The translations under genes and the position numbers were made by a program. Under the pieces are notes generated by a model. It saw only the letters and a program-made list of their open reading frames with translations. It ran no database searches and was not told where the DNA came from. Shown one piece after another: positions 27,959 through 36,338 of a DNA stretch of 43,976 bases. Where the stretch lies: contig NZ_VRUU01000039.1 of assembly GCF_008039875.1 (NCBI RefSeq), forward strand, positions 1 through 43,976. The letters run 5' to 3'. This stretch comes from Methylobacterium sp. WL119 (GTDB taxonomy: Bacteria > Pseudomonadota > Alphaproteobacteria > Rhizobiales > Beijerinckiaceae). Position 1 is the stretch's first letter; each line of letters begins with the position of its first letter.

Positions 27959-28822
27959 ATGCCGACCATCGCCGTCATCGCCCCGGGCGCCATGGGAAGC
28001 GCGGTCGCCCGCCGCCTCACCGAGAACGGCGTCCGCGTCCTGACATCGCTGACCGGACGGAGCGCCGGGACCCGCGACCGCGCCCGGGCCGCCGGCATGA
28101 GCCACGCCGACGATGCGGAGATCGCCGCGGCCGACCTGATCCTGTCGATCGTGCCGCCGGCCGATGCCGCCGGCCTCGCGGCCCGCCTCGCCCCGAGCCT
28201 GGCGGCTCAGCCGAAAAAGCCGGTCTACGTCGATTGCAATGCGGTGTCGCCGGCGACGGTGCACGGCATCGCCGCGATCATCGCGGGCACGGGCGCGCCG
28301 TTCCTCGATGGTGCGATCCTCGGGCTCCCGCCCGAATCCGGCGCGAAGGGGCCGCGGGTCTACGTCGCCGGCGACGACCTCGCGCCGCTGATGGCCCTGC
28401 GCGCATGCGGCCTCGACATGCGGGCCTGCGCGGGTGGCGTCGGGGCGGCGTCCGGCCTGAAGATGGCCTATGCCGGCATCAACAAGGGCCTGAAGGCGGT
28501 GGCCGCGGCGATCGTCCTCGGCGCAGAGCGCGCGGGCGCCGCCGACGCGCTGCGGGCGGAGCTGATGGAGAGCGAGCCGGAGCTGCTCGCCCGCTTCGCC
28601 GGCGGGTTTCCCGACATGATGCCGAAGGCCTACCGCTGGGTCGCGGAAATGCACGAGATCGTCGACTTCCTGGCGCCGGACCCGGCCGGCGGCGCGATGT
28701 TCGCCGGGGCGGCCGAGACCTTCGCGCATCTCGCGGCGCCCGAGGGCGAGGACGACGTCGCCACGCTCCTCGCCTTCGCCGAAGCGGCAGGCGGATCGTC
28801 GCGGACGCGCGGATCGTCCTGA
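27959..28822 (+). CDS. NAD(P)-dependent oxidoreductase, beta-hydroxyacid dehydrogenase/DUF1932 type
   Basis: This 287-residue protein has an N-terminal NAD(P)-binding Rossmann domain (IAVIAPGAMGSAVARRL, 4-20), a DCNAVSP strand, then a helical C-terminal domain. GLKMAYAGINKGLKAVAAA is in the position of the family's catalytic-lysine helix, and AYRWVAEMHEI is typical of the DUF1932 C-terminal region found in bacterial 6-phosphogluconate-dehydrogenase-like proteins. GxGxxG appears as APGAMG. The substrate is unknown. It stands alone on the plus strand, followed by a 356-base gap. Confidence 0.9.
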   Translation: MPTIAVIAPGAMGSAVARRLTENGVRVLTSLTGRSAGTRDRARAAGMSHADDAEIAAADLILSIVPPADAAGLAARLAPSLAAQPKKPVYVDCNAVSPATVHGIAAIIAGTGAPFLDGAILGLPPESGAKGPRVYVAGDDLAPLMALRACGLDMRACAGGVGAASGLKMAYAGINKGLKAVAAAIVLGAERAGAADALRAELMESEPELLARFAGGFPDMMPKAYRWVAEMHEIVDFLAPDPAGGAMFAGAAETFAHLAAPEGEDDVATLLAFAEAAGGSSRTRGSS

Positions 28823-29178
28823 GCATCGGTTGCCGGCTCTTTGCACTTCACCTACATCGGCGGTCCCCGCGGCCGATGCGCCTGAAGGTTTCGCGAGCCC
28901 GCTCGGGCCTGCATGGACGCGGGGTCGGCAGTGACGGGGCGGCCCGGACCAGTTCTCTGGACCGCTCCTGTGAATCCTGGTGGGCCGGGGTGCTGCAGGC
29001 GTGTCGGAGGCGCGGGGAACAGGAACCGCGGACCCGGCGCATGGCCCACACAAGTTTCGCCCCGTTCCGGGACGGCAGCCGGTGCCGACCTTCGGATTTC
29101 GTTCACGCTCATCGGCAACAGTGGCAATGGGCCGGGGAACCGGTCGTGTGTCACTGCGTTTTGTCGGGCTTGACCATC
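28823..29178. other. 356-base gap without a recognisable gene
   Basis: No convincing coding frame is seen. A CATCGGC / GCCGATG inverted repeat with a 10-base loop (28855-28878) follows the upstream gene and could be a weak terminator; it has no T-tract. The gap presumably also contains the promoter of the 98-residue gene. Confidence 0.55.
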
Positions 29179-29475
29179 ATGCGGGGGTTCCTCACCAGCG
29201 GGGTCAAGGCGATCCTAGCGATCGCGGCGCTGTCCACCGCCGCTCATTGGGCGCTGCGGGTCCAGCGCGATCCGGCGCCGAGCACTCAGGTTCTGGCGAG
29301 CCTGCCCGATCCGGTGACCACCGGGTCGATCGAGCCGCGCAAGCCCGAGCGCGTCGCCGCCCAGCCGGCGCAGAAGGCGGCCGCGGACCTCGACCAGGAT
29401 CACCTCTCGGCGCTGATCGCCAGCACCACCGGCCTGAAGCCGAAGGCGCAGAAGGCCGTCGTCGCCAAGCGCTGA
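29179..29475 (+). CDS. Small hypothetical protein with an N-terminal membrane or signal segment
   Basis: This is a 98-residue protein. Residues 8-25 (GVKAILAIAALSTAAHWA) are a hydrophobic helix, either an uncleaved anchor or a signal. The rest is a Pro/Ala/Lys-rich linker containing TGSIEPRKPERVAAQ, then DQDHLSALIASTTGLKPKAQK. The TGSIEP pattern is frequent in small secreted or membrane proteins of Methylobacterium-like genomes, by recollection only. Function is unknown. An in-frame upstream extension without hydrophobic character was not used. A hairpin terminator follows. Confidence 0.65.
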   Translation: MRGFLTSGVKAILAIAALSTAAHWALRVQRDPAPSTQVLASLPDPVTTGSIEPRKPERVAAQPAQKAAADLDQDHLSALIASTTGLKPKAQKAVVAKR

Positions 29476-29503
29476 GCGGAGAACGAGGCTTCCATTCGAC
29501 GAA

Positions 29504-29534
29504 AAGGCCGCCCGCCGAGAGGGCAGGCGGCCTT
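29504..29534. terminator. Bidirectional terminator between convergent genes
   Basis: AAGGCCGCC (29504-29512) pairs with GGCGGCCTT (29526-29534), extended inward by GCC/GGC with a GAGA loop. The plus-strand tail is TTCTCT and the minus-strand tail is CCTTTTC. It serves the 98-residue gene (plus) and the DJ-1/PfpI gene (minus). Confidence 0.8.
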
Positions 29535-29553
29535 CTCTGGTGTCGTCGCGCGA

Positions 29554-30132
29554 TCAGGCGGCGAGGGAGCGGGGCTCGTGCCGCCCTTCGGCGATCTCCT
29601 CGATGATCTTCGCCGAGAACGCATCGAGATCGCTGGGATTGCGGCTGGTGACGATGCCGTGGTCGGTCACGACCTCGCGGTCGTGCCAACGGGCGCCGGC
29701 ATTGATCACGTCGGTACGGATCGAGGAGAACGAGGTCAGGTCACGGCCCTTCGCCGCGCCGACCTCGATCAGCAGCCACGGCGCGTGGCAGATCGCGGCG
29801 ACGACCTTTCCCGAGGTCACGAAGGCCTTGATCACCTCCAATGCCTTCGGCTCGAGGCGGAGCTTGTCCGGGTTGATCTGGCCGCCGGGCAGGACGAGGG
29901 CATCGTAGGCAGACGGATCGACGGTCTCGAGGTCGAGGTCGACCGCGACGTTCTTGCCCCAATCGGTCTTGTCCCAGCCACGAATCGATTCCGGCTTCTC
30001 GCGCGATTTCGGCGACGCGACGTGGACCGTCGCGCCGGCCTGCCGCAGCTTGGCCTGCGGGACGGTGAGCTCGGTCTCCTCGAACCCGTCGGTGGCGAGG
30101 ATCAGGACCTTGGCTTGCTTGATGTCGGGCAT
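29554..30132 (-). CDS. DJ-1/PfpI family protein (type 1 glutamine amidotransferase-like)
   Basis: This 192-residue protein of the PfpI/YhbO/DJ-1 superfamily has VLILATDGFEETELTVPQ with the conserved acidic residue (E18 or E19), YDALVLPGGQINPDKLR, and the nucleophile elbow AAICHAPWLL (C115, H116). Members are proposed proteases, deglycases or glyoxalase-III enzymes acting on damaged or glycated molecules; which applies here cannot be read from sequence. The ATG at 30132 gives the standard N-terminus. It converges on the 98-residue gene. Confidence 0.93.
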   Translation of the reverse strand: MPDIKQAKVLILATDGFEETELTVPQAKLRQAGATVHVASPKSREKPESIRGWDKTDWGKNVAVDLDLETVDPSAYDALVLPGGQINPDKLRLEPKALEVIKAFVTSGKVVAAICHAPWLLIEVGAAKGRDLTSFSSIRTDVINAGARWHDREVVTDHGIVTSRNPSDLDAFSAKIIEEIAEGRHEPRSLAA

Positions 30133-30277
30133 GGCGGTTCGCTCCGATGGATGACGTCGGCCGGCAAACCGGGATGTCTCCCCGCGGTTCCCCGACGATC
30201 CGGCAACCCAGGAATGCGCGGAACCCTCGCGCAGGCGATCCGTTGGCTAGCTCATTCCCAACTGCACGAGGCAGCGC

Positions 30278-30484
30278 ATGGCCAATCCCGGCCTTCCGAC
30301 CCCCGAACCGACCCCCGGGGACCTTCCGCCGCCCGTCCCGCCGGACGAGATGCCCGATATCGGGCCGACCGGGCCGCGCACGCCCTATCCGGTGAACGAT
30401 CCCGGCATCGACGAGCCCGGCGGCCCCGGCTCGGAGCCGGACGTGTTTCCCGGCGCCCCGACCGATCCCGGCGTCAGGATGTAG
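30278..30484 (+). CDS. Small proline-rich hypothetical protein (68 residues)
   Basis: This is a highly acidic, Pro/Gly-rich peptide (MANPGLPTPEPTPGDLPPP onwards) with repeated P-x-P patterns and little hydrophobic content, so it is probably disordered. The period-3 GC bias and strong ATG support coding. Similar short proline-rich proteins occur in many rhizobial genomes without known function. It converges on the next gene with seven bases between them. Confidence 0.6.
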   Translation: MANPGLPTPEPTPGDLPPPVPPDEMPDIGPTGPRTPYPVNDPGIDEPGGPGSEPDVFPGAPTDPGVRM

Positions 30485-30491
30485 GACCGGC

Positions 30492-30881
30492 TCAGTGGCC
30501 GCCGTGCGACGCCCGCACGTCGCGCGGGGCCGCGAGGATCTCGGAGAGGCTCGTCGCCACGTGACGGGCCTCTTCGTCGGTCAGGCGCAGCTGGAACGGC
30601 GGCAGGGCGCCGGCCTGGAGCGCGACGACGGCCTGGCCCTGGTCGTCTGTGCCGATCTCGATCGCGGAGGAGGTCACGTCGAGCATCGCGATCTCCTGGT
30701 CGCCCATCTCCTCGGCCATGTCGGGCTCCTCAGGTTCGTCGATGGCGGTGAGCAGTTGCCCGACGGCGCGCACGAGGGCGCGGGCGGCGCGGGCATCCAT
30801 CACCACGGCGGTCGCCTGATCGTCCTTCTGGAAGGAGAGCTGGATGTTGGCCCCTTCCAACGAAACCGAGATACCTGCCAT
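30492..30881 (-). CDS. Conserved hypothetical protein (129 residues)
   Basis: This small, strongly acidic soluble protein starts MAGISVSLEGANIQLSFQKDDQAT. Residues about 26-41 (VVMDARAARALVRAVG) are an amphipathic helix, followed by the acidic EPEEPDMAEEMGDQE and a second half (ALPPFQLRLTDEEARHVATSLSEIL) resembling the first in helix layout. No signal, TM or catalytic motif is visible. The start at 30881 is chosen over one 13 residues upstream, which would add a cationic stretch. I do not recognise a family. Confidence 0.65.
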   Translation of the reverse strand: MAGISVSLEGANIQLSFQKDDQATAVVMDARAARALVRAVGQLLTAIDEPEEPDMAEEMGDQEIAMLDVTSSAIEIGTDDQGQAVVALQAGALPPFQLRLTDEEARHVATSLSEILAAPRDVRASHGGH

Positions 30882-31119
30882 GGATCGCCTAAAAGCCTGA
30901 GCGCGAACCCTTATATGCACTGGGGCCCACGAGAATCCCAGCCGCCGGGCCTCCGCTTTTGCCCGGGCACGCCGAGAACCTGCATCCCTGCCTTGTTGCG
31001 GCCGCAGGGAGCCCTTAGATAGGGTTGTGGGGGGCCCAAACCCTGGGACGGACGCCGGTTACGGGTTCCTTGCCCGACGCCCTGCCACCCATACCAGACT
31101 TAGAAGTCAGTCGATCCGT

Positions 31120-31139
31120 TCGCGCTTTCACGAGCGCGA
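31120..31139 (+). promoter_or_regulatory. Leader hairpin of the cold-shock gene
   Basis: TCGCGCT and AGCGCGA form a perfect 7-base stem around TTCACG, 34 bases before the GTG start. It lies in the long (about 290-base) non-coding stretch upstream of the csp gene. Long structured leaders that refold at low temperature are typical of cold-shock genes; no such switch has been shown here. Confidence 0.4.
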
Positions 31140-31173
31140 GGGCTCGACCCATCGTCGATACGAGGTTCTCTAC

Positions 31174-31383
31174 GTGAATACCGGTACCGTGAAGTGGTTC
31201 AACGAGACCAAGGGCTACGGCTTCATCCAGCCGGATGACGGCGGCAAGGACGTGTTCGTCCACATCTCCGCCGTCGAGCGCGCCGGCATGCGCAACCTGA
31301 TCGAGGGTCAGAAGGTGTCTTACGAGATCCTGACCGACAAGCGCAGCGGCAAGGACGCCGCCGGCAACCTCCAGGCTGCCTGA
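31174..31383 (+). CDS. Cold-shock protein (CspA family)
   Basis: This 69-residue single CSD OB-fold binds single-stranded RNA or DNA and melts mRNA structure. It starts VNTGTVKWFNETKGYGFIQ, with RNP1 (KGYGFI, 13-18) and RNP2 (DVFVHI). The best start is GTG at 31174, with GAGG 8 bases upstream. No in-frame ATG lies close, and the frame upstream is non-coding in character. The length, with no second domain, is that of CspA rather than the longer two-domain alphaproteobacterial proteins. Confidence 0.95.
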   Translation: MNTGTVKWFNETKGYGFIQPDDGGKDVFVHISAVERAGMRNLIEGQKVSYEILTDKRSGKDAAGNLQAA

Positions 31384-31570
31384 GGCCATCGGTCTCCCAT
31401 CCACGCGGCCGTGAACACGGTCGAAACCATCCGACGCTGCCATCCTCCGGGAGCGGCCGCGCCGGACGGTCAAGGTAAACGCAATCTTAATCGCAACACC
31501 ACAGAAACAGAGCCGGGCCCGCCGCGTGGCGGAGCAAACCCGGTCACATCGGAAGACAATCAAACACACC

Positions 31571-31807
31571 ATGTTGTTCGAATACACCCGACGCCGTAGC
31601 GTCCGGTCGCCCGTCACGGATTCAGCGACCTTCAAGGTGGGGTGCATCAAGCAGAGCGCGACGTCGGACGCCCCGACCCTCGACCTCTCCCACCTCATCG
31701 ATCGATCCTACAATTATCATTCGCCCCGAGAGTTGCGCTGGCATCTCGCCGACCGCCTCGGGCTCGCGCCGGCCGCTCTGGCCCTTCGCGAAGCCGCCCA
31801 CGCCTGA
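31571..31807 (+). CDS. Small hypothetical protein (78 residues)
   Basis: This short protein starts MLFEYTRRRSVRSPVTD and ends in a helical region (PRELRWHLADRLGLAPAALALREAAHA). It has no signal or recognised motif. It is flanked by an AT-richer upstream stretch (about 31470-31510) and an excellent terminator downstream, which support its being a real unit. An alternative ATG at 31526 would add 15 basic residues. I do not recognise a family. Confidence 0.55.
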   Translation: MLFEYTRRRSVRSPVTDSATFKVGCIKQSATSDAPTLDLSHLIDRSYNYHSPRELRWHLADRLGLAPAALALREAAHA

Positions 31808-31814
31808 CCACGCC

Positions 31815-31855
31815 GAGCCGATCCTGCAAGATGCAGGATCGGCTCTTCTTCGTTT
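31815..31855 (+). terminator. Strong rho-independent terminator
   Basis: GAGCCGATCCTGCA (31815-31828) pairs perfectly with TGCAGGATCGGCTC (31832-31845) around AGA, followed by TTCTTCGTTT. It is oriented for the small plus-strand gene ending at 31807. It faces the convergent phosphatase gene and may work for that gene too. Confidence 0.9.
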
Positions 31856-31881
31856 CGGGCCCGCTCAAGCCCGCGAGATCG

Positions 31882-32715
31882 TCACGACCGGCCCCGGTCC
31901 CAGGCCGACACGACGACGTTGCGCAGGTCGTTCGGCAGCGCGACCAGCTCGCCATGCACCGGATCGGTCCGGTTGTAGACGGTCGCGACGCCGGACATGT
32001 CGCAGACGGAGCCGCCCGCCTCGCGCAGGATCAGGTCGGCCGCCGCGAGATCCCAGTCGCGGGCATCCGAGGAGACCAGCCCGACATCGACCGAGCCTTC
32101 GGCGACGCGGGCCACGCGCAGGGCCAGCGACGGAATCCGGTCGATGCGCTCGAAGGTGGCGTCCCCCAGATCGCGCGAGACGCCACGCCCCAACCGGTCG
32201 ATCATCGGCTTCGGGCCGGTGACGCGGGCCGTCGGCAGTGCGACGCCCTGCCGCGCGCCGATCGGCTCGCCGTTGCGCGTCGCGCCCCGCCCGTGGATCG
32301 CCTCGTAATCGTGCCCGAGCGCCGGCGCGTTCACGAAGCCGATCACCGGCTCGCCGGCCTTCAGCAGCGCCACCGCGATCGACCAGTCCCGATGCCCGGA
32401 CAGGAAGGCGCGGGTCCCGTCGATCGGGTCGACGATCCAGACGAGGTCGTGACCGATCCGCACGGCGTCGTCGGCCGTCTCTTCGGACAGCCACGCCGCC
32501 GCCGGCACGATCTGGCTCAGGCGGATCTTCAGGAAGGTGTCGACGGCGACGTCGGCTTCCGTCACCGGCGAGCCGCCGGCCTTCGACCAGATCTTCGCCG
32601 AGGTCTGGCTGCCGGCGCGGAAGAAGGGCAGGGCGAGGGAGGCCGCCTCGCGAAGCGCCTCGCGCAGGTCCGGCATCAGGGCGTGCACGAAGTCCGCTGA
32701 GATCGTATCGGTCAT
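31882..32715 (-). CDS. Inositol-monophosphatase family protein, CysQ-like
   Basis: This 277-residue Mg-dependent phosphatase of the Li-sensitive superfamily has WLSEET (75-80), the metal-binding DPIDGT (96-101), and WDLAAADLILREAGG near the C-terminus. SGHRDWSIAVALL follows the DPIDGT motif, as in 3'(2'),5'-bisphosphate nucleotidases (CysQ), which hydrolyse PAP or PAPS. If APS reduction is direct, as the CysH type implies, PAP turnover from other sulfotransfer reactions would be its likely role. Inositol-monophosphate activity remains possible. The start at 32715 (MTDTISADFVHAL) matches the family N-terminus. Confidence 0.88.
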   Translation of the reverse strand: MTDTISADFVHALMPDLREALREAASLALPFFRAGSQTSAKIWSKAGGSPVTEADVAVDTFLKIRLSQIVPAAAWLSEETADDAVRIGHDLVWIVDPIDGTRAFLSGHRDWSIAVALLKAGEPVIGFVNAPALGHDYEAIHGRGATRNGEPIGARQGVALPTARVTGPKPMIDRLGRGVSRDLGDATFERIDRIPSLALRVARVAEGSVDVGLVSSDARDWDLAAADLILREAGGSVCDMSGVATVYNRTDPVHGELVALPNDLRNVVVSAWDRGRS

Positions 32716-33069
32716 GGCGGTCCGTGTCCGGCGACGGGAGGGGGGATCGGCGTCGCGGCTCGCGCCGACCCGCGCGCCGATGCGACGTGCGGATGGTCCC
32801 GATCGCGACAGGGGGGCGGCGCGCCGGAGTGCGCGACCGCACCGTTGTAGGGTCTGCCCCGGAGCGCCACAAGGATCGCGAGGCCGCAGCGCGGAACCGG
32901 CGGTTTTCATCGATCGCGGCAAGGAACCGTTGAGCATTCCGAGCGCGAACGCGCTGTCCACGATCGCTTAACGCTCACTCTTAAGGCACCGTGGGGAGGT
33001 TAGACTCCAATCTGCTTGGCATAACGGACGACCCGAGCAGGTCGCCACTTGCAAATGGACGGCGGGCAG
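32716..33069. other. 354-base divergent gap, no gene recognised
   Basis: This is an intergenic region between the phosphatase (minus) and the DUF6101 gene (plus). A perfect AGCGCG-AA-CGCGCT palindrome (32942-32955) and a TTAGAC (33000-33005) followed 15-16 bases later by ATAACG are the only regulatory-like signals noticed; both are weak. No convincing open frame is seen in it. Confidence 0.5.
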
Positions 33070-33594
33070 ATGAACACGTTCGACACCATGGACCGGAACC
33101 CGACCGATCATCTTGCCGAGACCGATCGTTTCGATCGCGACGGCGCCGCGCCGGCGCGCTTCGCCTTCGACGCCTCGCCGCTGCCGGTGTTCGGCGCCGC
33201 CACCGCGACGTCCAAGGCCGCCGGCATCGCGCTCACCTTCGCGACCGACGAGGCGGAGAGCTGCGGCGAGGACCGGTTCGACCTCTGCCTCGTCGACGCC
33301 GCCGGCGCCGTCGTCGCCCGTCTCGGGCCGTTCTGCGAGGAGGAGGTCGTCGCGATCTGGCGGGACCTCGCCGCCCGCACCGGCTTGCCGCGGATGATCG
33401 TGCGCGAGGACGGCGTGCTCGCAACCGTGTCGGCGCAGGTCGGCCGGCTGATGCTCGGCAAGACCCGCATTCGGCGCCGGCACGGCTCGCTCGGCGACCG
33501 CCGCCCGCGCTTCCTCGTGCGCCGCAAGACCGGCCGCCTCCCGGTCCGCCCGCAGATCCACCGCGGCGAGAACGAGATCATCGCCCGCTCGTGA
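33070..33594 (+). CDS. DUF6101 family protein
   Basis: This 174-residue soluble protein is assigned to DUF6101 by recollection of the family's FDLCLVDAAGAVVARLG and middle beta-strand pattern. It is found mainly in Hyphomicrobiales and has no known function. The N-terminus is Asp-rich and probably disordered, and the C-terminal third is strongly basic (RIRRRHGSLGDRRPRFLVRRKTGR), suggesting nucleic-acid or membrane contact. The ATG at 33070 is chosen; an ATG at 33055 and a TTG at 33049 are in frame. It is convergent with ubiA, with four bases between stops. Confidence 0.7.
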   Translation: MNTFDTMDRNPTDHLAETDRFDRDGAAPARFAFDASPLPVFGAATATSKAAGIALTFATDEAESCGEDRFDLCLVDAAGAVVARLGPFCEEEVVAIWRDLAARTGLPRMIVREDGVLATVSAQVGRLMLGKTRIRRRHGSLGDRRPRFLVRRKTGRLPVRPQIHRGENEIIARS

Positions 33595-33598
33595 GCGC

Positions 33599-34549
33599 TC
33601 AGCCCGGCCAGCCCTGGTTGATCGTATCGGCGGCGAGCCCCGCGAACAGGATGAGCCCGGCCCCGCGATTCGAGCGGAACAGGGCCAGCGCCTCCCGCCC
33701 GTCCCGCGCCTTGAGCCGCCAGACCTGCCGGCCGAGATGGCTCGCGAACGCGGCGACGCCCAGGAAACCGAGCAGTCCCGCCCCGGCCCCGTAGGCCGCC
33801 GCGCCGATCAGCAGCACGGCCGCCCCGTAGCAGGCCCCGACGGCGACCCGAAGCCGGCCGCCGAAGAACCGCGCCGACGAGCGGATGCCGGCGATCTCGT
33901 CGTCCTCGATGTCCTGCACCGCGTAGATCGTGTCGTAGCCGACCACCCAGGCGATCGTGCCGGCGTAGAGCAGCCAGGCCGGTGCGGCGAGCTGATCGAG
34001 CAGGGCGGCCCAGCCCATCAGCGCCCCCCAGGAGAAGGCGAGGCCGAGCACCAGCTGCGGCATCGACATCACCCGCTTCATGAACGGGTAGATCGCCACG
34101 GGGATCAGCGAGCACAGCCCGACGCCGATGGCGAACGCATCGAACTGCATCAGGACGAGGAAGCCGACCAGCGCCTGGGCGGCGAGGAAGATGGCGGCGG
34201 CGCGCGTGCCGACCTGCCCCGAGGGCAGGGGCCGCGAGCGCGTGCGCTCGACCTGCGCGTCGAGGTCGCGATCGGCGATGTCGTTGTAGGTCGAGCCGGC
34301 CCCGCGCATCGCCACCGCGCCGACGAGGAACAGCAGCAGGTGGCGCGGATCGGGCCAGGGCAGGCCGGCGCGGGTGGCGGCCAGCGCCGTCGACCACCAG
34401 CACGGCAGCAGCAGCAGCCACCAGCCGATCGGCCGGTCGATGCGGGCGAGGCGCAGGTAAGGCCGGGCGGCCCGCGGGGCGAGCCGGTCGACCCAATGGC
34501 CGGTCACCGCGTCGGCGACGCGGGATTCCACCGCCTTCGCGGCATTCAC
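33599..34549 (-). CDS. ubiA: 4-hydroxybenzoate octaprenyltransferase
   Basis: UbiA prenylates 4-hydroxybenzoate in the inner membrane, the second step of ubiquinone synthesis. The 316-residue protein is almost all hydrophobic helices (eight or nine). It has the polyprenyl-diphosphate-binding NDIADRDLDAQVERTRSRPL (from 89) and the second acidic motif YDTIYAVQDIEDDEIAGIRSSA (from 205). RIDRPIGWWLLLLP begins the first helix. The ATG at 34549 is the only suitable start. The next minus-strand gene upstream begins at 35066. Confidence 0.95.
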   Translation of the reverse strand: MNAAKAVESRVADAVTGHWVDRLAPRAARPYLRLARIDRPIGWWLLLLPCWWSTALAATRAGLPWPDPRHLLLFLVGAVAMRGAGSTYNDIADRDLDAQVERTRSRPLPSGQVGTRAAAIFLAAQALVGFLVLMQFDAFAIGVGLCSLIPVAIYPFMKRVMSMPQLVLGLAFSWGALMGWAALLDQLAAPAWLLYAGTIAWVVGYDTIYAVQDIEDDEIAGIRSSARFFGGRLRVAVGACYGAAVLLIGAAAYGAGAGLLGFLGVAAFASHLGRQVWRLKARDGREALALFRSNRGAGLILFAGLAADTINQGWPG

Positions 34550-34601
34550 GACCGGGGCCCGGACGGGATGAGGAACGGGTGGGAGGCGGGTCGCATCCGC
34601 C

Positions 34602-35066
34602 TCAGAGCGCGCCCTGCGGCATCTTGAACTGGCCGGTCAGGCCGGGGCCGCCGAGGAGGCCGCCGCCGCCGCCGTTCTGGGCCTGAGCGCGGGCCTGAGC
34701 CTCCATCTTGGTCGCCTGGGCCGCGATGCCGCAGATCTTGGTGCGGATGCCCACCACCTTCGAGTGGTCGGCCTTGAAGCCTTCCGCGAACGAGTCGGGG
34801 ATCGAGCACCACTCCTTGTTGGCGGCGATCCACTTCATGCCCTCGACGCCGTTGGACTGAAGCTTGCCGAACAGCGCGCAGGCCTCCTGCGGGGTCATCT
34901 TCTTCTTTCCGTTCGACGCCACGTTCGCCTTGGCGACGAGATCCTTGCGGGTCTGCAGCGTCGTCTGGATCGCGCCGCATTCGGCGGACTGAGCGAAGGC
35001 GGCCGTGCTGGCCAGCAAGCTGCCCGCGACGAGGGCGGCGGCCAGTCCGTAGGTCTTGTAGCGCAT
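34602..35066 (-). CDS. Secreted conserved hypothetical protein
   Basis: This 154-residue protein has a typical Sec signal peptide (cleavage after AFA at about residue 25). The mature part has four cysteines (30, 63, 87, 112) that could form two disulfides in the periplasm, and a repeated C-x(2)-[LI] pattern. The C-terminal 30 residues are Ala/Gln/Gly-rich. Similar proteins occur in many rhizobial genomes, by recollection only, without assigned function. It is 52 bases upstream of ubiA on the same strand. Confidence 0.75.
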   Translation of the reverse strand: MRYKTYGLAAALVAGSLLASTAAFAQSAECGAIQTTLQTRKDLVAKANVASNGKKKMTPQEACALFGKLQSNGVEGMKWIAANKEWCSIPDSFAEGFKADHSKVVGIRTKICGIAAQATKMEAQARAQAQNGGGGGLLGGPGLTGQFKMPQGAL

Positions 35067-35360
35067 GGTCTCGTCTCCCTAGAGATCCGCCCCGGACGCA
35101 GGCGATGCGCCGTCGGCATGGCGCGCAGCGTCGACGGATGTCGTCTTCGAGCCGGAGGTCGGCCGCGCTGCGGTACGGCCGGTCCGGAATGTCCGGGCTC
35201 CGCTTCGCCATAGGAATGTGGCGTCAATCGAGCCGCAAACGGGCCGGCTCCGACATGGCGGGGTAACGTTTCGAAAACCAGCGCCCGTGATGTTTCGGCA
35301 ACATCGGCGCCGCCTCGCTCCGGCGTTGACAGCGGCGATCCCGCACGCGACGGAGCCCGG

Positions 35361-36113
35361 ATGGCGGCCTACGACTTCACCGCGCCCCGTCTTCACGTGG
35401 CGCACGACCTCTTCGCGGGCGCGAACCTTCCCCTGGACCGGGCGCAGGCGAACTATCTGCTCAACGTCCTGCGCCGGCAGCCGGACGACCCGGTGCTGCT
35501 GTTCAACGGGCGGGACGGCGAGTGGCGGGCGAGCCTGGTGCCGTCGGGGCGCAAGAGCGCGCATCTGACCGTCGTCGACCGAGTACGGCCCCAGACCGCA
35601 CCGCCCGACCTGCACTACCTGTTCGCGCCCCTGAAGAGCGCGCGGCTCGACTACCTCGCCCAGAAGGCGGTCGAGATGGGGGCGGGCACGATCCGGCCGG
35701 TCCTGACACGCTACACGCAAGGCGACCGCCTCAACACCGAGCGCCTGCACGCCAACATGATCGAGGCGGCCGAGCAGTGCGGCATCCTCGCCGTGCCGGC
35801 CTTGATGGAAGCCGCGCGCCTGCCCGCGGCGCTCGCCGACCTCGCGCCGGAGCGGCTGCTGGTGTTCTGCGACGAGGACGCCGCGATCGCCGACCCCGTC
35901 GCCGCCCTGCGCCGGGCCGCGGATCCGGCGGGCCCCGTTCCGCTCGCAGTGCTGATCGGCCCGGAGGGCGGGTTCGCGCCGGAGGAGCGCGCGGCGATCC
36001 TGGCGCGGCCCAACTCCGTGGCGCTCTCCCTCGGGCCCCGCATCCTCCGGGCCGACACCGCCGCGGTCGCGGCGCTCGCCCTGGTCCAGGCCGTACTCGG
36101 CGACGCGCGATGA
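35361..36113 (+). CDS. rsmE: 16S rRNA (uracil(1498)-N3)-methyltransferase
   Basis: RsmE methylates N3 of U1498 in 16S rRNA in the cytoplasm. The 250-residue SPOUT methyltransferase has an N-terminal PUA-like region (ANYLLNVLRRQPDDPVLLFNGRDGEW). Its knot domain has LKSARLDYLAQKAVEMGAG, EAAEQCGILAVPAL, IGPEGGFAPEE and SLGPRILRADTAAVAALALVQ, all diagnostic. GGAG lies five bases before the ATG at 35361. The 294-base region upstream holds a GATGTT-N5-AACATC hairpin (35289-35305) and TTGACA (35326-35331), but no gene. It precedes gshA. Confidence 0.95.
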   Translation: MAAYDFTAPRLHVAHDLFAGANLPLDRAQANYLLNVLRRQPDDPVLLFNGRDGEWRASLVPSGRKSAHLTVVDRVRPQTAPPDLHYLFAPLKSARLDYLAQKAVEMGAGTIRPVLTRYTQGDRLNTERLHANMIEAAEQCGILAVPALMEAARLPAALADLAPERLLVFCDEDAAIADPVAALRRAADPAGPVPLAVLIGPEGGFAPEERAAILARPNSVALSLGPRILRADTAAVAALALVQAVLGDAR

Positions 36114-36338
36114 TAGCCCGGTCGGCGTGCGCCCGCGCACATCGACCGCGCGCGGCGCCTCCGACGCCCGACGATTGCCGGTCGAAGCGGGGCAGGGGCG
36201 CTCAAGGTCGCGTTGTCGGGTCCGGCGCCCTGGATTATGGACGACCCATCCCGGCGACGGGGCACGACCGCATCGCTCTTTTCCAGACGGCCGGCGCGCT
36301 TCCCGAGTTCAGCCCATGATTTCACGGCGAGGCAGCGC

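Noticed and set aside
35326..35354. rsmE promoter at TTGACA
   Set aside because: There is no recognisable -10 at 16-18 bases, so it is not listed as a feature.
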